Source: Saprospiraceae bacterium (GTDB taxonomy: Bacteria > Bacteroidota > Bacteroidia > Chitinophagales > Saprospiraceae). From it: a stretch of 64,000 nucleotides of DNA. Where the stretch lies: the NCBI GenBank assembly GCA_016706365.1, contig JADJJU010000011.1, forward strand, positions 62,001-126,000. The letters are read 5' to 3'. Position numbers and translations under genes: made by a program. Positions 52,055-62,245 of this stretch are shown in pieces (the first letter of the stretch is position 1; every line of letters begins with the position of its first letter). The notes under the pieces are model-generated. The model did not search any database, was not told where the DNA came from, and was given only the letters and a program-made list of their open reading frames with translations.

Positions 52055-54723
52055 ATGAAACTTAAAAATACTCTCCACAGATATTTTAAATCTGGAATGT
52101 GCCTATTATTTATTATAGGCTTTTCTACGTCAATAAAAGCCCAATACCTGGAACCCTTCTCTACCCCAAACAAAGGGTATCAGATCAATTGTGTAAATGA
52201 TATCACGGCAATAAACTGGTTTTTAACACCTTGGGATCCGACAGGTACTTGCCAAACCAGCCCTCCTGATCCTACCACCGATCTCCGGGATCCCACTGAT
52301 TATTTCAATACAACTGCTGCAGGCCTTCTTGAATGCATTGATCTCGATCAGGAAGTTTGCTGGGAAAGCCCGCTATTGAATATCAGCTCTGCAGGCACCG
52401 TTTCATTTGCCGTTGACTTAGCCTGGAATGGCTTTGATGTGGATGCTGCAGGAAACAATTGTATAGGTGATTACATCAGAGTCAGTTATAGCCTTAATGG
52501 CGGTTCATATACAATGGTACCCAATGTGGTAGGCGGAAACCCATGTGCCACTATAGCATATCCATTAAACGCCATGGGAGGGCCATTTAATTCGAGCACA
52601 ACTGTATCTCAGGGAGGAATCACTGGCACAACATTAAAAATAAGAGTATGTGTTTTTACAAATGCAAATGCAGAACTTGTTACAATAGATAATGTCAGTG
52701 TACCGCAGGCAGGAGTAACCACAGGCTGTGCTGCGCCGATTCTAAGTGCTGTCATGACGCAAGTAGGTTGCAGTAATCCCAACTCCGGAGCAATCAACCT
52801 AAGTGTATCAGGTGGCACCCCGGGTTATACCTATGATTGGAGCAACAATGGACCACAGGCCCCTGACACTGATCTACAAGACCTCAGTGGATTAGCGATT
52901 GGAACATACACTGTAACAGTTACAGACGCAGCATCCTGTTCAGCAACAACTGCTGTCACAGTGACCAATGCCCCGGCTATAACACGCTCCACACAAGTAT
53001 TAAATACAAATTGTTCAGGAACATCAGATGGAGAAATCGACCTTCTAGTCAGCGGAGGTGTGCCGGGTTATACTTATGACTGGAGTAACAATGGTGCACA
53101 GGCTCCTGATACTGATCCACAGGATTTATTAGGCGTCCCGACCGGAACTTATTCCGTCACAATCACTGATGCCAGTGGCTGTACTTCCACTACCAGTGCA
53201 ATGGTAGGGGTTTTGCCCGAAACTGCCTATCTGGAACAATTTAATATTGCAAACAAAGGATATCTGATCGGCTTCGTTGATGACTTTTCAGCTGTAAACT
53301 GGACATTAAGCTCCTGGACACAAACTGTGTTTGGCCGGCAGACTGAAGACTTTTTCCGGACATCCGGTGGAGCTTTAGTTGGACAAGATTTTGATCAGGA
53401 CGTTTGCTGGACCAGTCCGGTTATAGACCGTAATACTGCCACTCAGTTTTCTCTTGATCTCGCCTGGACAGGATTTGATATTCAGGTAGATGAGTATATT
53501 AATGTAAAATACAGTATTGATGGCGGAGCATTTATCACAATACCTAATCAGGTAGGTGGAGGTACAGGCACGATTCAATATGCAGGAGGACTTTAGACCA
53601 AAATGGTTCTACAACAATTACCAGAACCGGTCTTACCGGAACCACCCTACAAATTCAGGTCTGCGGACAATTCAATGCTGATGCTGAAACCATGACTATA
53701 GATAATGTGAGTGTTCCTGGAAGTACTACATATTGTCCCGCACCCGAGATTTCTATTACTCCCACTAATGTTACCTGCGCTGGTGGTAATAATGGAAGTA
53801 TTCTGGTAACTGCAACTGGTGGTCTACAACCATATAATGTGAGCTGGAGCGGGGCGAGCAGTGGAAATCCGGGAGGAACGGAAATTGTTAGCTCAGGCGG
53901 AATGTACAATATCACGAATCTTGTGACAGGCATGTACAATGTCACTGTTACTGATGCAAATTCACTAACTGCCGTCGCCAATACCACACTTATTGCTCTG
54001 AATCCTGCAGAAAATGCAGCCTTTGCTTATCCCCTATCCGGTTATTGCCGTGCAGGATCTGACCCTCTTCCTCAAATATATGGTAATACAGGAGGTACAT
54101 TTACTGCACCAGTGCAAGTCAGTATAAACCCGGTAAATGGTCTTATTGATGTATCAGCAAGCACAGCAGGAGGGCCATATAATATTACATATACTACTAA
54201 TGGACCATGTCCTGCAATGATGACTTTTGCTGTAACAATCGTGAATTGTCAACCCGGAGCAAGCTTGAGCGATAATATTATTATTGACAATGGAGCTCTT
54301 GCTAAAGCCGATCCGGGAGATCGGATCCGGCTTGCCGCCACCATCAGCAATACTCAAACCGCCAATTATGAAGGGATGCAAATTACGCTCAATAATGATC
54401 CTCGTGTAACTTTTGTGAATAATTCATTCAAAACAACACCAGTTGCTGTTGATGATGCCTACAATAGCGTTCAAAATACTCTTCTGACGATTTTAGTAGC
54501 TAATGGGCTTATTACCAATGACTTCGATGAAAACAAACCAGGATTAAGTGTAACTTCCTTCAATTCAATGAGCGTCGCAGGGGGAACAGTAGTAGTAAAT
54601 CCAAATGGCAGTTTTACTTATAACCCGCCAAATGGTTTTACAGGTAATGATAGCTTTAATTATACTATCACTGACTCAGATTTACAAACAAATTCAGCTA
54701 CAGTAAAAATCAGAGTACAATGA
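52055..54723 (+). CDS. SprB-repeat surface protein (one frameshift)
   Basis: The restored product is about 889 residues. The signal peptide is 1-29 (ending TSIKAQ). Two MAM-like beta-sandwich blocks (31-225 and about 390-555) alternate with SprB repeats (about 228-310, 312-388, 565-645), each reading like NSGAINLSVSGGTPGYTYDW then GTYTVTVTDA. SprB repeats occur in the cell-surface gliding adhesin of Flavobacterium and its relatives. The C-terminal part has a tandem cadherin-like fold (VDDAYNSVQNTLLTILVANG, FTYNPPNGFTGNDSFNYTI). The frame is lost at the TTT run 53592-53594 (a base missing; restores GGLLDQNGSTT). No T9SS sorting domain is present at the end. The stop overlaps the next start as ATGA. 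Confidence 0.85.
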
Positions 54724-57700
54724 AAAATCAACATAAAAATCCAAAGTGCAAAAGTATCAAGAATGCAATTTTAAAAACCAAGCTCCTGAATTGGATTAAA
54801 AATATAAATTTCATGCTTCCATTAAAACCTTACCTATTTGATTATAAGAGCTCATCTAAAATGGGTATTTCAATCTTATTGTTGTGTCTAATTTGGACTG
54901 ACATTCAGGCCCAAACCTATCCAGTACCGGGATTTACACTTCCTGCAGGTAAAACCATTGTCATTACCTATGAAGTAGATGTCAATGCCAACTCATGCCC
55001 TACTGGTACTTTACCCACCCAAAATATAAGTAATCAAAGCAACGTGTCAGGTTCTAATTTTGCTACAGTACAGACGGATGATCCGGATATGGCTGGTGCA
55101 TCTAATCCAACACTTACTCCCTTTAGCTCATTGAGTTTAGGAAATCTTGTCTATCAGGACAATAATCGCAACAGTGTATTTGATGCTGGTGATGCAGGAA
55201 TAAATGGTGTTTTATTAAATCTGTATTTGGACAATGGTGATGGTATACTTTCAATATTGGATGGTGCTCCTTTAACCAACAGCACAACAGCCGGAGGTGG
55301 CTTATATTCCTTTTCTGTCTGTCCGGGTATTTATATTGTAGAGGTGGCTGCTTCCAATTTTCTCCCCGGTGGTACCTTGTATGATAATGGCCTGATGGCG
55401 GCATTAGTCAGCAGTCCCCTTACTTCTCCAGCCGACCCGGATTTTAGTGATACCGATAACGACGACAACGGTAATCCAGTTACCGGTTTTGGCGTAGCCT
55501 CGGCAACCTTTTCGATGGCCTATGGCACGGAGCCTGACGGCGTCGATATGAATACCAATAATCGCGTCGATTTTGGTTTCAAAACTCCCACCACCGTTAC
55601 GATCAATGATGTGACCATGCAGGAGAATACTGGGGGCGGTACTACCAACTTTAACTTTACGATTACACGGAACGATAATTCGGAAGCATTCAACCTTACG
55701 GTTAATTCAGCCGACGGCACGGCTGTCAGCCCCTCGGATTTTACTGCTATTTCAGGCGCAACTCTTTCGTTCTTTGGAGGGGGCTCTTTCACACAAAACT
55801 TAACTGTGCTGGTGAATCAGGATAACATCGTGGAAGCCAATGAAACGTTTACGATATTGTTGAGTGGCGCACCGGCAAGTGTGCTTATCACTGATGGCTC
55901 AGGACTCGGCACAATCACGAACGATGATGCCTCTGTAGTAACACTTACAGGTACACAATCACTTAACGAAGGGGCCGGTGGTGCAACGACAGATTTTACA
56001 TTTCAGGCTTCTTTGAACAATCCGGTTCAGGGTGGTTTTACGATTGCCTACAACACTAATGACGGTTCGGCACAAATAATTGATTCTGACTATTCTGATA
56101 ATGATAATTCTATCATTTTTACCGGTACAGCAGGTGAAAGTCATGATATAACAGTTGTCGTCAATGATGATAATAAAGTTGAAATTAATGAGACATTTAC
56201 AGTGTCACTGGGTGCCATATCAGGCGCTCCTGCAGGAGTAAGCAGCGCGGGCTCTCCTCAGACAGGAACGATTTTGAATGATGATAGTGCAGTAGTCACT
56301 TTATCCGTTGGGGGAGCTGGAAATATGCTGAATGAAGGAAATGCCGGACCAACGAATTTTGTCTATAATGTTACCTTAAATAATCCTGTCCAGGGTGGAT
56401 TTACTATTGCATATTCCAGCGATGATGGAACTGCCACTTTAGCAGATAACGATTACATTAATAATGATGCCTCTTTAATTTTTGCCGGAACTGCCGGAGA
56501 AATACAAAATATTACCATTCAGGCTAATGGCGATTTGAAAGTGGAGGCAAATGAGACGTTCACAGTAAATTTGGGTGCTATAACGCTTGCCCCTGCCGGT
56601 GTAACTTCAGCAGGCTCTCCTCAATCGGGAACTATTCTAAATGATGATTCTGCTACTGTTACTTTAACTGGGGGAGGTGCTGCAAATGAAGGAAATACAG
56701 GTACGACTCCAAGGGTGTTTACAGCAACTTTGAATAATCCTGTTCAGGGTGGTTTCTCAATTTCTTATGCAACAACAGATGGAACAGCCACCACAGCTGA
56801 TAGTGACTATGCAGATAATGACGGTCCGGATCTGGTTTTTGCCGGGACTGCTAATGAAACTGAATTGATTACAGTGCTGGTCAATGGCGATTTGAAAGTA
56901 GAAGCAAATGAAACTTTTACAGTAACGCTTGGAACAATTTCAGGAGCCCCGGCTGGTGTGACAGTGGGTGGAACAGCTCAAACAGGAACGATTTCAAATG
57001 ATGAAATTGACTTCGGAGATGCCCCGGATCCTGCTTATCCAACATTACTCGCATCTAATGGTGCAAGACATAACACTATTTTAGGATTTCATTTAGGGGC
57101 AACAATTGATGGAGACCTGGATGCACAACAAAGTGCAATGGCTAACGGCGATGGAGCAGATGAAGATGGAGTGACACTTCCAGCTGTCATGGTTACAGGA
57201 ACAACTGCTGATATTGTAGTGAATGCAACGTCAATTGGACTTCTTAATGCATGGGTTGATTTCAATGACAATGGATCATGGGCTGATCCCGGAGAGCAGA
57301 TATTTACAAATACACCTTTGGTTGCAGGCAATAATAATCTTTCATTTGCTGTTCCTCCGGGTGCAGTTGTAGGTACTTCATTTGCAAGATTTAGACTGTC
57401 AAGTGCTTCAGGTTTATCTTTCACAGGCGCAGCTGCAGATGGTGAAGTAGAAGATTATCAGGTAAATATTCTTAATAACCAGTTCTCAATTGACAATCCA
57501 ATAGTTACAGAAGGAGATGCCGGAACAACCACAATGACTTTTACCGTAAGCAGAACCACAAACGCCAATGATTCTTCCGTTGATTTTGACATCACAGGGG
57601 GAACAGCCACTTCTGGAACAGATTATACAAGCATACCAGGTGCAACTATTAATTTTCTGACCGGAGGCTCACTTACTGAAACCATAGAGATTACTGTCAA

Positions 57701-60700
57701 TGGAGATATAGTTGTTGAGGATAATGAGACGATTATTATCACTTTGAGCAATCCTGTAAATGGTGGTCTTGGCACAAATCCCGGAACTGGTACCATCAAC
57801 AACGATGATTCTGCAACAATAACTCTAAGTGGTGGTGACTCCCAAAATGAAGGTGCTAGTTTCACAATGACAGCCACTTTGAGTGCGCCGGTGCAGGGTG
57901 GGTTTACTGTCGCATATGCAAGCAATGATGGAACTGCAACAACAGCAAATAATGATTATGCCAATAATGACGGTAGCCTTGTTTTTGCCGGAAATACAAA
58001 TGAAACTCAAACATTTATAATTGCAAGCAATGTTGATAACACCGTTGAATTGGATGAAACATTTACGGCAACTCTCGGTGCAATTAGTGGTACTTCTGCT
58101 GTTCAAATAGCAGCGATATCTATTGCAGGTTCTCCGCAAACTGATACTATCTTAAATAATGATGCTGCCGTAGTGAATTTGGTCGGTAATTACACGGAAG
58201 AGGAATCCTTTTCTCCACATAACTTCACTGTGTCTCTCAGTAACCCTGTGGACGTTCCTGTAACTGTTTTGTTCTCTACAGCAGATAATACAGCATTTGC
58301 CTCTGATAATGACTATGTAGCTGTTTCTAATCAAACGGTAACATTCCCCGCTAATACGACTACAGCACAGTTCGTACCGGTTACAATCGTTAATGACAAT
58401 AAGGTTGAGACAGATGAAATTTACAATGTTTCAATTAATACGCTAAATGCAAGCAGCCGAAATGTGGTCATAGGTACGAGTACAGCCATTGGTACAATTG
58501 AGAATGAAGACCAATCTGTGGTAACCTTAAGTGGAGGTGTAACATGGACTGAAGGCAATTCGGGAACAATTGCCTACGTATTTACAGCAACATTATTAAA
58601 CCCTGTTCAGGGTGGACTTACTGTGAATTATACTACTAATGATGGTACTGCTATGCTTTCAGACAACGATTATGTCAATAACGATGGTTCAATTGGTTTT
58701 GCAGGGACCATGGGTGAATCGCATAATATTACTGTATTAGTAAATGGAGATCTCAATATTGAATTTGTTGAAAACTTTAATGTTGCCATTAATAGTTTGA
58801 GTAGTGTGATAAATCCTCCTGCTGTTTTTATAGCCGGATCACCTCAGACGGGAACGATCCTGAATGATGAGCAGGATTGGGGAGATGCACCGGACACATA
58901 TAGCACAATTTCTGCTCCAAGTAATGGAGCAAGGCATGGCACAGAACCCGGAGCTTTGCGTTTGGGTGCAACCATCGATGCAGATTTGGATGGTCAGCCA
59001 AATGCCACAGCCACAGGCGACGGTGCAGACGAAGATGGGGTCACTTTGCCTTCGGCAATAGTAATTAATACTACCGCAAATATTACAGTCAATGCTTCAG
59101 GTGCAGGTCTTATTAATGCCTGGGTAGATTACAATTTAAATGGGAATTGGACCGATCCCGGAGAACAAATATTTACAAATCAAGCAGTTGTCGCCGGGAA
59201 TAATGCATTAAGTTTCCCTGTACCGGGTGGTGCTACTTTAGGTAATTCATTTGCAAGATTCAGACTTTCAACTGCTTCCGGTCTCTCATTCACCGGCTAT
59301 ACTCCGAATGGTGAGGTTGAAGATTATGCAATTGAAATAGTAAACACTCAATTTTCCATCAGTGACCCTATGGTCACAGAAGGAAATGCCGGAACAGTTA
59401 ATTTGGTGTATGAAGTGAGCAGAAATGTGAATGTAAATGATTGTTCAGTAAACTTCATAGTTTCAGGAGGAACTGCTTCTCAGGGTGATTTTGATTTCCA
59501 GAATCTACCATCAGATATCTTAAATTTCAGTGCAGGTGGAGCATTTTCTCAAACTATTACTATAGTTGTAAATGGTGATAATAAGGTGGAATTGGATGAA
59601 ACTGTAGAAATCGCCTTATATAATCCTGTGGATGCAGGAATCCTTGATGGTCTGGGAGTTGGAACAATCGTAAATGATGATGCAGCGACTGTCACAATCA
59701 CTAATCCTTCAATAATTGAAGGAGACGCAGGAACTTCCAATCTTGTGTTTACTGTAATGCTCAATAATCCTGTTGACGCTGCTGTCGACATAGATGCTGC
59801 AACTTTGGATGGACTGGCTACCCTTGCAAATTTAGACTATGTCGACTTCGACGAAACCATAACGATATTAGCCAATACACTTTCACAAACTGCAACAGTA
59901 CTGATTAATGGAGATTGTACAATTGAACCAAATGAAAACTTCTCACTTGAACTTAGTAATATTGCTGCAAGCGGAAGAAATGTTATTTTCAGTGGAGGTG
60001 GTGCTTCACTTCAGGGAACAGGTACTATTCTGAATGATGATGTTTTACCAGTAATCTCATGTCTGGCTGAAGATAGTTACAATACCAATTTAGGTACATG
60101 TGACGCCACAATTATGCTTGATTTGCCGACAGTTGTAACTTCCTGTGGTACATTAATTTTAGAATTTCGATATCGTTCTATCGATGATTTGAATGTTCCG
60201 ACAGGGCCATTTACTGCTTATATACCTTCTTCAGGGAACACCATCACTATTGCGAAAAACAGGTATGAAATACAATGGCGGATTACAGATGGATCAGGTT
60301 CTACTAACTGCAGTCAATATATTGAGATATTTGATTTGGAGAATCCAAGTATTATTTGTCCGGGTTCGCAAACATTAAATTTAGATGGTGATTGTGAGGC
60401 CATTTTACCAAATTATACAAGTTTGGCCACAAACGATGATAATTGTGGCGGAAATGTAGTTGTTCAATTAGCTGCGCCGGGAACCACAGTTTCGCAAACA
60501 GGTACTGAATTAATTACTTTGACTGTCACAGATGAAAATGGAAATTCGAATTCCTGCACTTTCAATGTCTCTAAAATCGATGCCATTCCACCTGTGGTGG
60601 TTTGTCAAAATGATACTGTGAATTTCAATGGAGAAACTACTCTTATTCTTACACCTTCTGATTTTGTAACTGCTACAGATAATTGCGGAATTGACACAAT

Positions 60701-61679
60701 TGCTGCTTCACCTTCAACTGTCAATATCAGTCAACTTGGTCAAACTATACCTGTTACATTGACTGTTACAGATTTAAGTGGAAACTCTTCAAGCTGTGTA
60801 AGCCAGGTGACCATCGGAGGCTTACCTCCGGGTTGGAGTCAGAATGAGAATGGTGTGAATTGTGAGGATGGAAACAATGTGGAATACCAACCTTCCACCC
60901 AAATTTGGACGATGAGCAGTACCGGATGTTTTTACGGACCTCCATTCACAAGTGATGAATTAGCATATGCACAATATACACTTTGTGGAAATGGACAGAT
61001 CGTTGCTCAGGTGACTGGTATTTCCGGCAGTGGACTCGGATGGGCTGGAGTATCAATGAGAGAAAGCACAGCTGCCGGTTCTAAAAAAGTACAGCTGACA
61101 ACTAATCTCAGTAATTTTTCTAAACGAGAGGTGAGATCTGTGACAGGAGGGGCTTCTATTCCTCAGCAATTTAATTCCCTAAATCGATACTGGTTGAAAA
61201 TTGTGCGCACAGGTAATCAATTCGTGGGATATACATCACCAAATGGAGTTACCTGGTATAATGTAATGGCAGTAACTGTGCCTATGAATTCATGCATCCA
61301 GCTCGGTTTAGTACTTACAAACTACAATACAAGTGGAACTGTAAATGCCACTTTTGCCAATGTAAGTACTGTAGGCAGTTCAGTTCCTTTGGCTGATATT
61401 CCATCAAATCTTGTCCAGGTTCCTGATTACGAATATTCTGTATATCCTAATCCAAGTAATGGAAAAATTCTGGTGGATTTAGGCGATTATGTGAACAAGG
61501 AGGTTCGACTTGAATTGGTAGATACTTATGGAAGAATTGTGTTTGTGAAAAATTTGGATGTTGCAGTTGGAACTGAAAACATAGATCTGAATTCATTTAC
61601 GAATGGAATTTACTTCCTGAAAGCAAGATCTCCCGGAATACCGGACAATATAAAGAAGGTCATTTTGTTAAAAAATTAG
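54720..61679 (+). CDS. Giant Calx-beta/GEVED adhesin with T9SS sorting domain
   Basis: 2319 residues. A late signal peptide (MGISILLLCLIWTDIQAQ, from ATG 54861) suggests that the start may be 54813 or 54861 instead of 54720. A conserved-repeat domain is followed by an SdrD_B-like domain (GNLVYQDNNRNSVFDAGD, about 139-230). Ten Calx-beta-like units then occur in groups of four, four and two, with GEVED domains after units 4 and 8 (about 763-920 and 1385-1540). About three HYR-like units (about 1775-2035), a beta-sandwich (GWSQNENGVNCEDGNNVEYQ, about 2040-2225) and a type A sorting domain (SVYPNPSNGKILVDL to VILLKN) close the protein. This is a calcium-dependent-looking surface adhesin. Units 2-4, 6 and 8 share NPVQGG and arose by recent duplication. 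Confidence 0.92.
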   Translation: MKNQHKNPKCKSIKNAILKTKLLNWIKNINFMLPLKPYLFDYKSSSKMGISILLLCLIWTDIQAQTYPVPGFTLPAGKTIVITYEVDVNANSCPTGTLPTQNISNQSNVSGSNFATVQTDDPDMAGASNPTLTPFSSLSLGNLVYQDNNRNSVFDAGDAGINGVLLNLYLDNGDGILSILDGAPLTNSTTAGGGLYSFSVCPGIYIVEVAASNFLPGGTLYDNGLMAALVSSPLTSPADPDFSDTDNDDNGNPVTGFGVASATFSMAYGTEPDGVDMNTNNRVDFGFKTPTTVTINDVTMQENTGGGTTNFNFTITRNDNSEAFNLTVNSADGTAVSPSDFTAISGATLSFFGGGSFTQNLTVLVNQDNIVEANETFTILLSGAPASVLITDGSGLGTITNDDASVVTLTGTQSLNEGAGGATTDFTFQASLNNPVQGGFTIAYNTNDGSAQIIDSDYSDNDNSIIFTGTAGESHDITVVVNDDNKVEINETFTVSLGAISGAPAGVSSAGSPQTGTILNDDSAVVTLSVGGAGNMLNEGNAGPTNFVYNVTLNNPVQGGFTIAYSSDDGTATLADNDYINNDASLIFAGTAGEIQNITIQANGDLKVEANETFTVNLGAITLAPAGVTSAGSPQSGTILNDDSATVTLTGGGAANEGNTGTTPRVFTATLNNPVQGGFSISYATTDGTATTADSDYADNDGPDLVFAGTANETELITVLVNGDLKVEANETFTVTLGTISGAPAGVTVGGTAQTGTISNDEIDFGDAPDPAYPTLLASNGARHNTILGFHLGATIDGDLDAQQSAMANGDGADEDGVTLPAVMVTGTTADIVVNATSIGLLNAWVDFNDNGSWADPGEQIFTNTPLVAGNNNLSFAVPPGAVVGTSFARFRLSSASGLSFTGAAADGEVEDYQVNILNNQFSIDNPIVTEGDAGTTTMTFTVSRTTNANDSSVDFDITGGTATSGTDYTSIPGATINFLTGGSLTETIEITVNGDIVVEDNETIIITLSNPVNGGLGTNPGTGTINNDDSATITLSGGDSQNEGASFTMTATLSAPVQGGFTVAYASNDGTATTANNDYANNDGSLVFAGNTNETQTFIIASNVDNTVELDETFTATLGAISGTSAVQIAAISIAGSPQTDTILNNDAAVVNLVGNYTEEESFSPHNFTVSLSNPVDVPVTVLFSTADNTAFASDNDYVAVSNQTVTFPANTTTAQFVPVTIVNDNKVETDEIYNVSINTLNASSRNVVIGTSTAIGTIENEDQSVVTLSGGVTWTEGNSGTIAYVFTATLLNPVQGGLTVNYTTNDGTAMLSDNDYVNNDGSIGFAGTMGESHNITVLVNGDLNIEFVENFNVAINSLSSVINPPAVFIAGSPQTGTILNDEQDWGDAPDTYSTISAPSNGARHGTEPGALRLGATIDADLDGQPNATATGDGADEDGVTLPSAIVINTTANITVNASGAGLINAWVDYNLNGNWTDPGEQIFTNQAVVAGNNALSFPVPGGATLGNSFARFRLSTASGLSFTGYTPNGEVEDYAIEIVNTQFSISDPMVTEGNAGTVNLVYEVSRNVNVNDCSVNFIVSGGTASQGDFDFQNLPSDILNFSAGGAFSQTITIVVNGDNKVELDETVEIALYNPVDAGILDGLGVGTIVNDDAATVTITNPSIIEGDAGTSNLVFTVMLNNPVDAAVDIDAATLDGLATLANLDYVDFDETITILANTLSQTATVLINGDCTIEPNENFSLELSNIAASGRNVIFSGGGASLQGTGTILNDDVLPVISCLAEDSYNTNLGTCDATIMLDLPTVVTSCGTLILEFRYRSIDDLNVPTGPFTAYIPSSGNTITIAKNRYEIQWRITDGSGSTNCSQYIEIFDLENPSIICPGSQTLNLDGDCEAILPNYTSLATNDDNCGGNVVVQLAAPGTTVSQTGTELITLTVTDENGNSNSCTFNVSKIDAIPPVVVCQNDTVNFNGETTLILTPSDFVTATDNCGIDTIAASPSTVNISQLGQTIPVTLTVTDLSGNSSSCVSQVTIGGLPPGWSQNENGVNCEDGNNVEYQPSTQIWTMSSTGCFYGPPFTSDELAYAQYTLCGNGQIVAQVTGISGSGLGWAGVSMRESTAAGSKKVQLTTNLSNFSKREVRSVTGGASIPQQFNSLNRYWLKIVRTGNQFVGYTSPNGVTWYNVMAVTVPMNSCIQLGLVLTNYNTSGTVNATFANVSTVGSSVPLADIPSNLVQVPDYEYSVYPNPSNGKILVDLGDYVNKEVRLELVDTYGRIVFVKNLDVAVGTENIDLNSFTNGIYFLKARSPGIPDNIKKVILLKN

Positions 61680-61696
61680 ACAAGCTTTAGCCATAT

Positions 61697-61735
61697 AAAA
61701 TAGCCCGGAACTACTTGTCCGGGCTATTTTTATTT
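61697..61735 (+). terminator. Terminator of the giant adhesin gene
   Basis: AAAATAGCCCGGA (61697-61709) pairs perfectly with TCCGGGCTATTTT (61718-61730), followed by TATTTAT. Confidence 0.85.
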
Positions 61736-61811
61736 ATAGTAAAAGTTAATTAAATGCAATTCAATGTTGTGCTGGCAATTTGGTCCTGCAAATTGATTCC
61801 AACCTTTTGTT

Positions 61812-62062
61812 GAACACCTACGGAGTTCTTCATTAGATACACACTTACCCTGGGCTGCTCTTCGTTTGTCCGGGGTTATCCATGTTTAATGCCTTCCGGC
61901 ATTCTATCAACTAGCTTGTCTTTTATCTTCCATCTGTCCAATAATCAAACTTGCGTCACATCTGTTTAAAAACTCCGCAAGGAGTTTAATTTGGATAACC
62001 CCGGGCAAGTAAAACGCAGCCCGGGGTGAGCAGACTCCCCGCTTCGAACACCGTAGGTGTTC
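61812..62062. repeat. Palindromic mosaic element, copy 2 (large inverted repeat)
   Basis: The segment 61812-61881 is an inverted copy of 61992-62062: both contain GAACACC-TAC/GTA-GGTGTTC-type and CCCGGGC/GCCCGGG words, with GGATAACCCC at the inner ends. Between them lie ATGCC-TTCC-GGCAT and AAACTCC-GCAA-GGAGTTT (61970-61987). Internal palindromes are CCCCGGGC/GCCCGGGG (61999-62026) and GAACACC-GTA-GGTGTTC (62046-62062). Related to 38949-39145. The rest of the gap to 62245 holds no gene. Confidence 0.8.
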
Positions 62063-62245
62063 AATATCTTATAAACCCTGCAAGTCACCCGAACAAATGC
62101 AAGCCCCGGGTAGGTGATACCACAGAATCGTTTTGGACAATAAAGCGTTGAGGACCTGAAAGAATCTAAAATTAACTTGTCCCCAATCCCAAAGCTTTGG
62201 GGAAGGATTACAAAACGAAAACTTTCTACTCCTTTCGAACTCATG

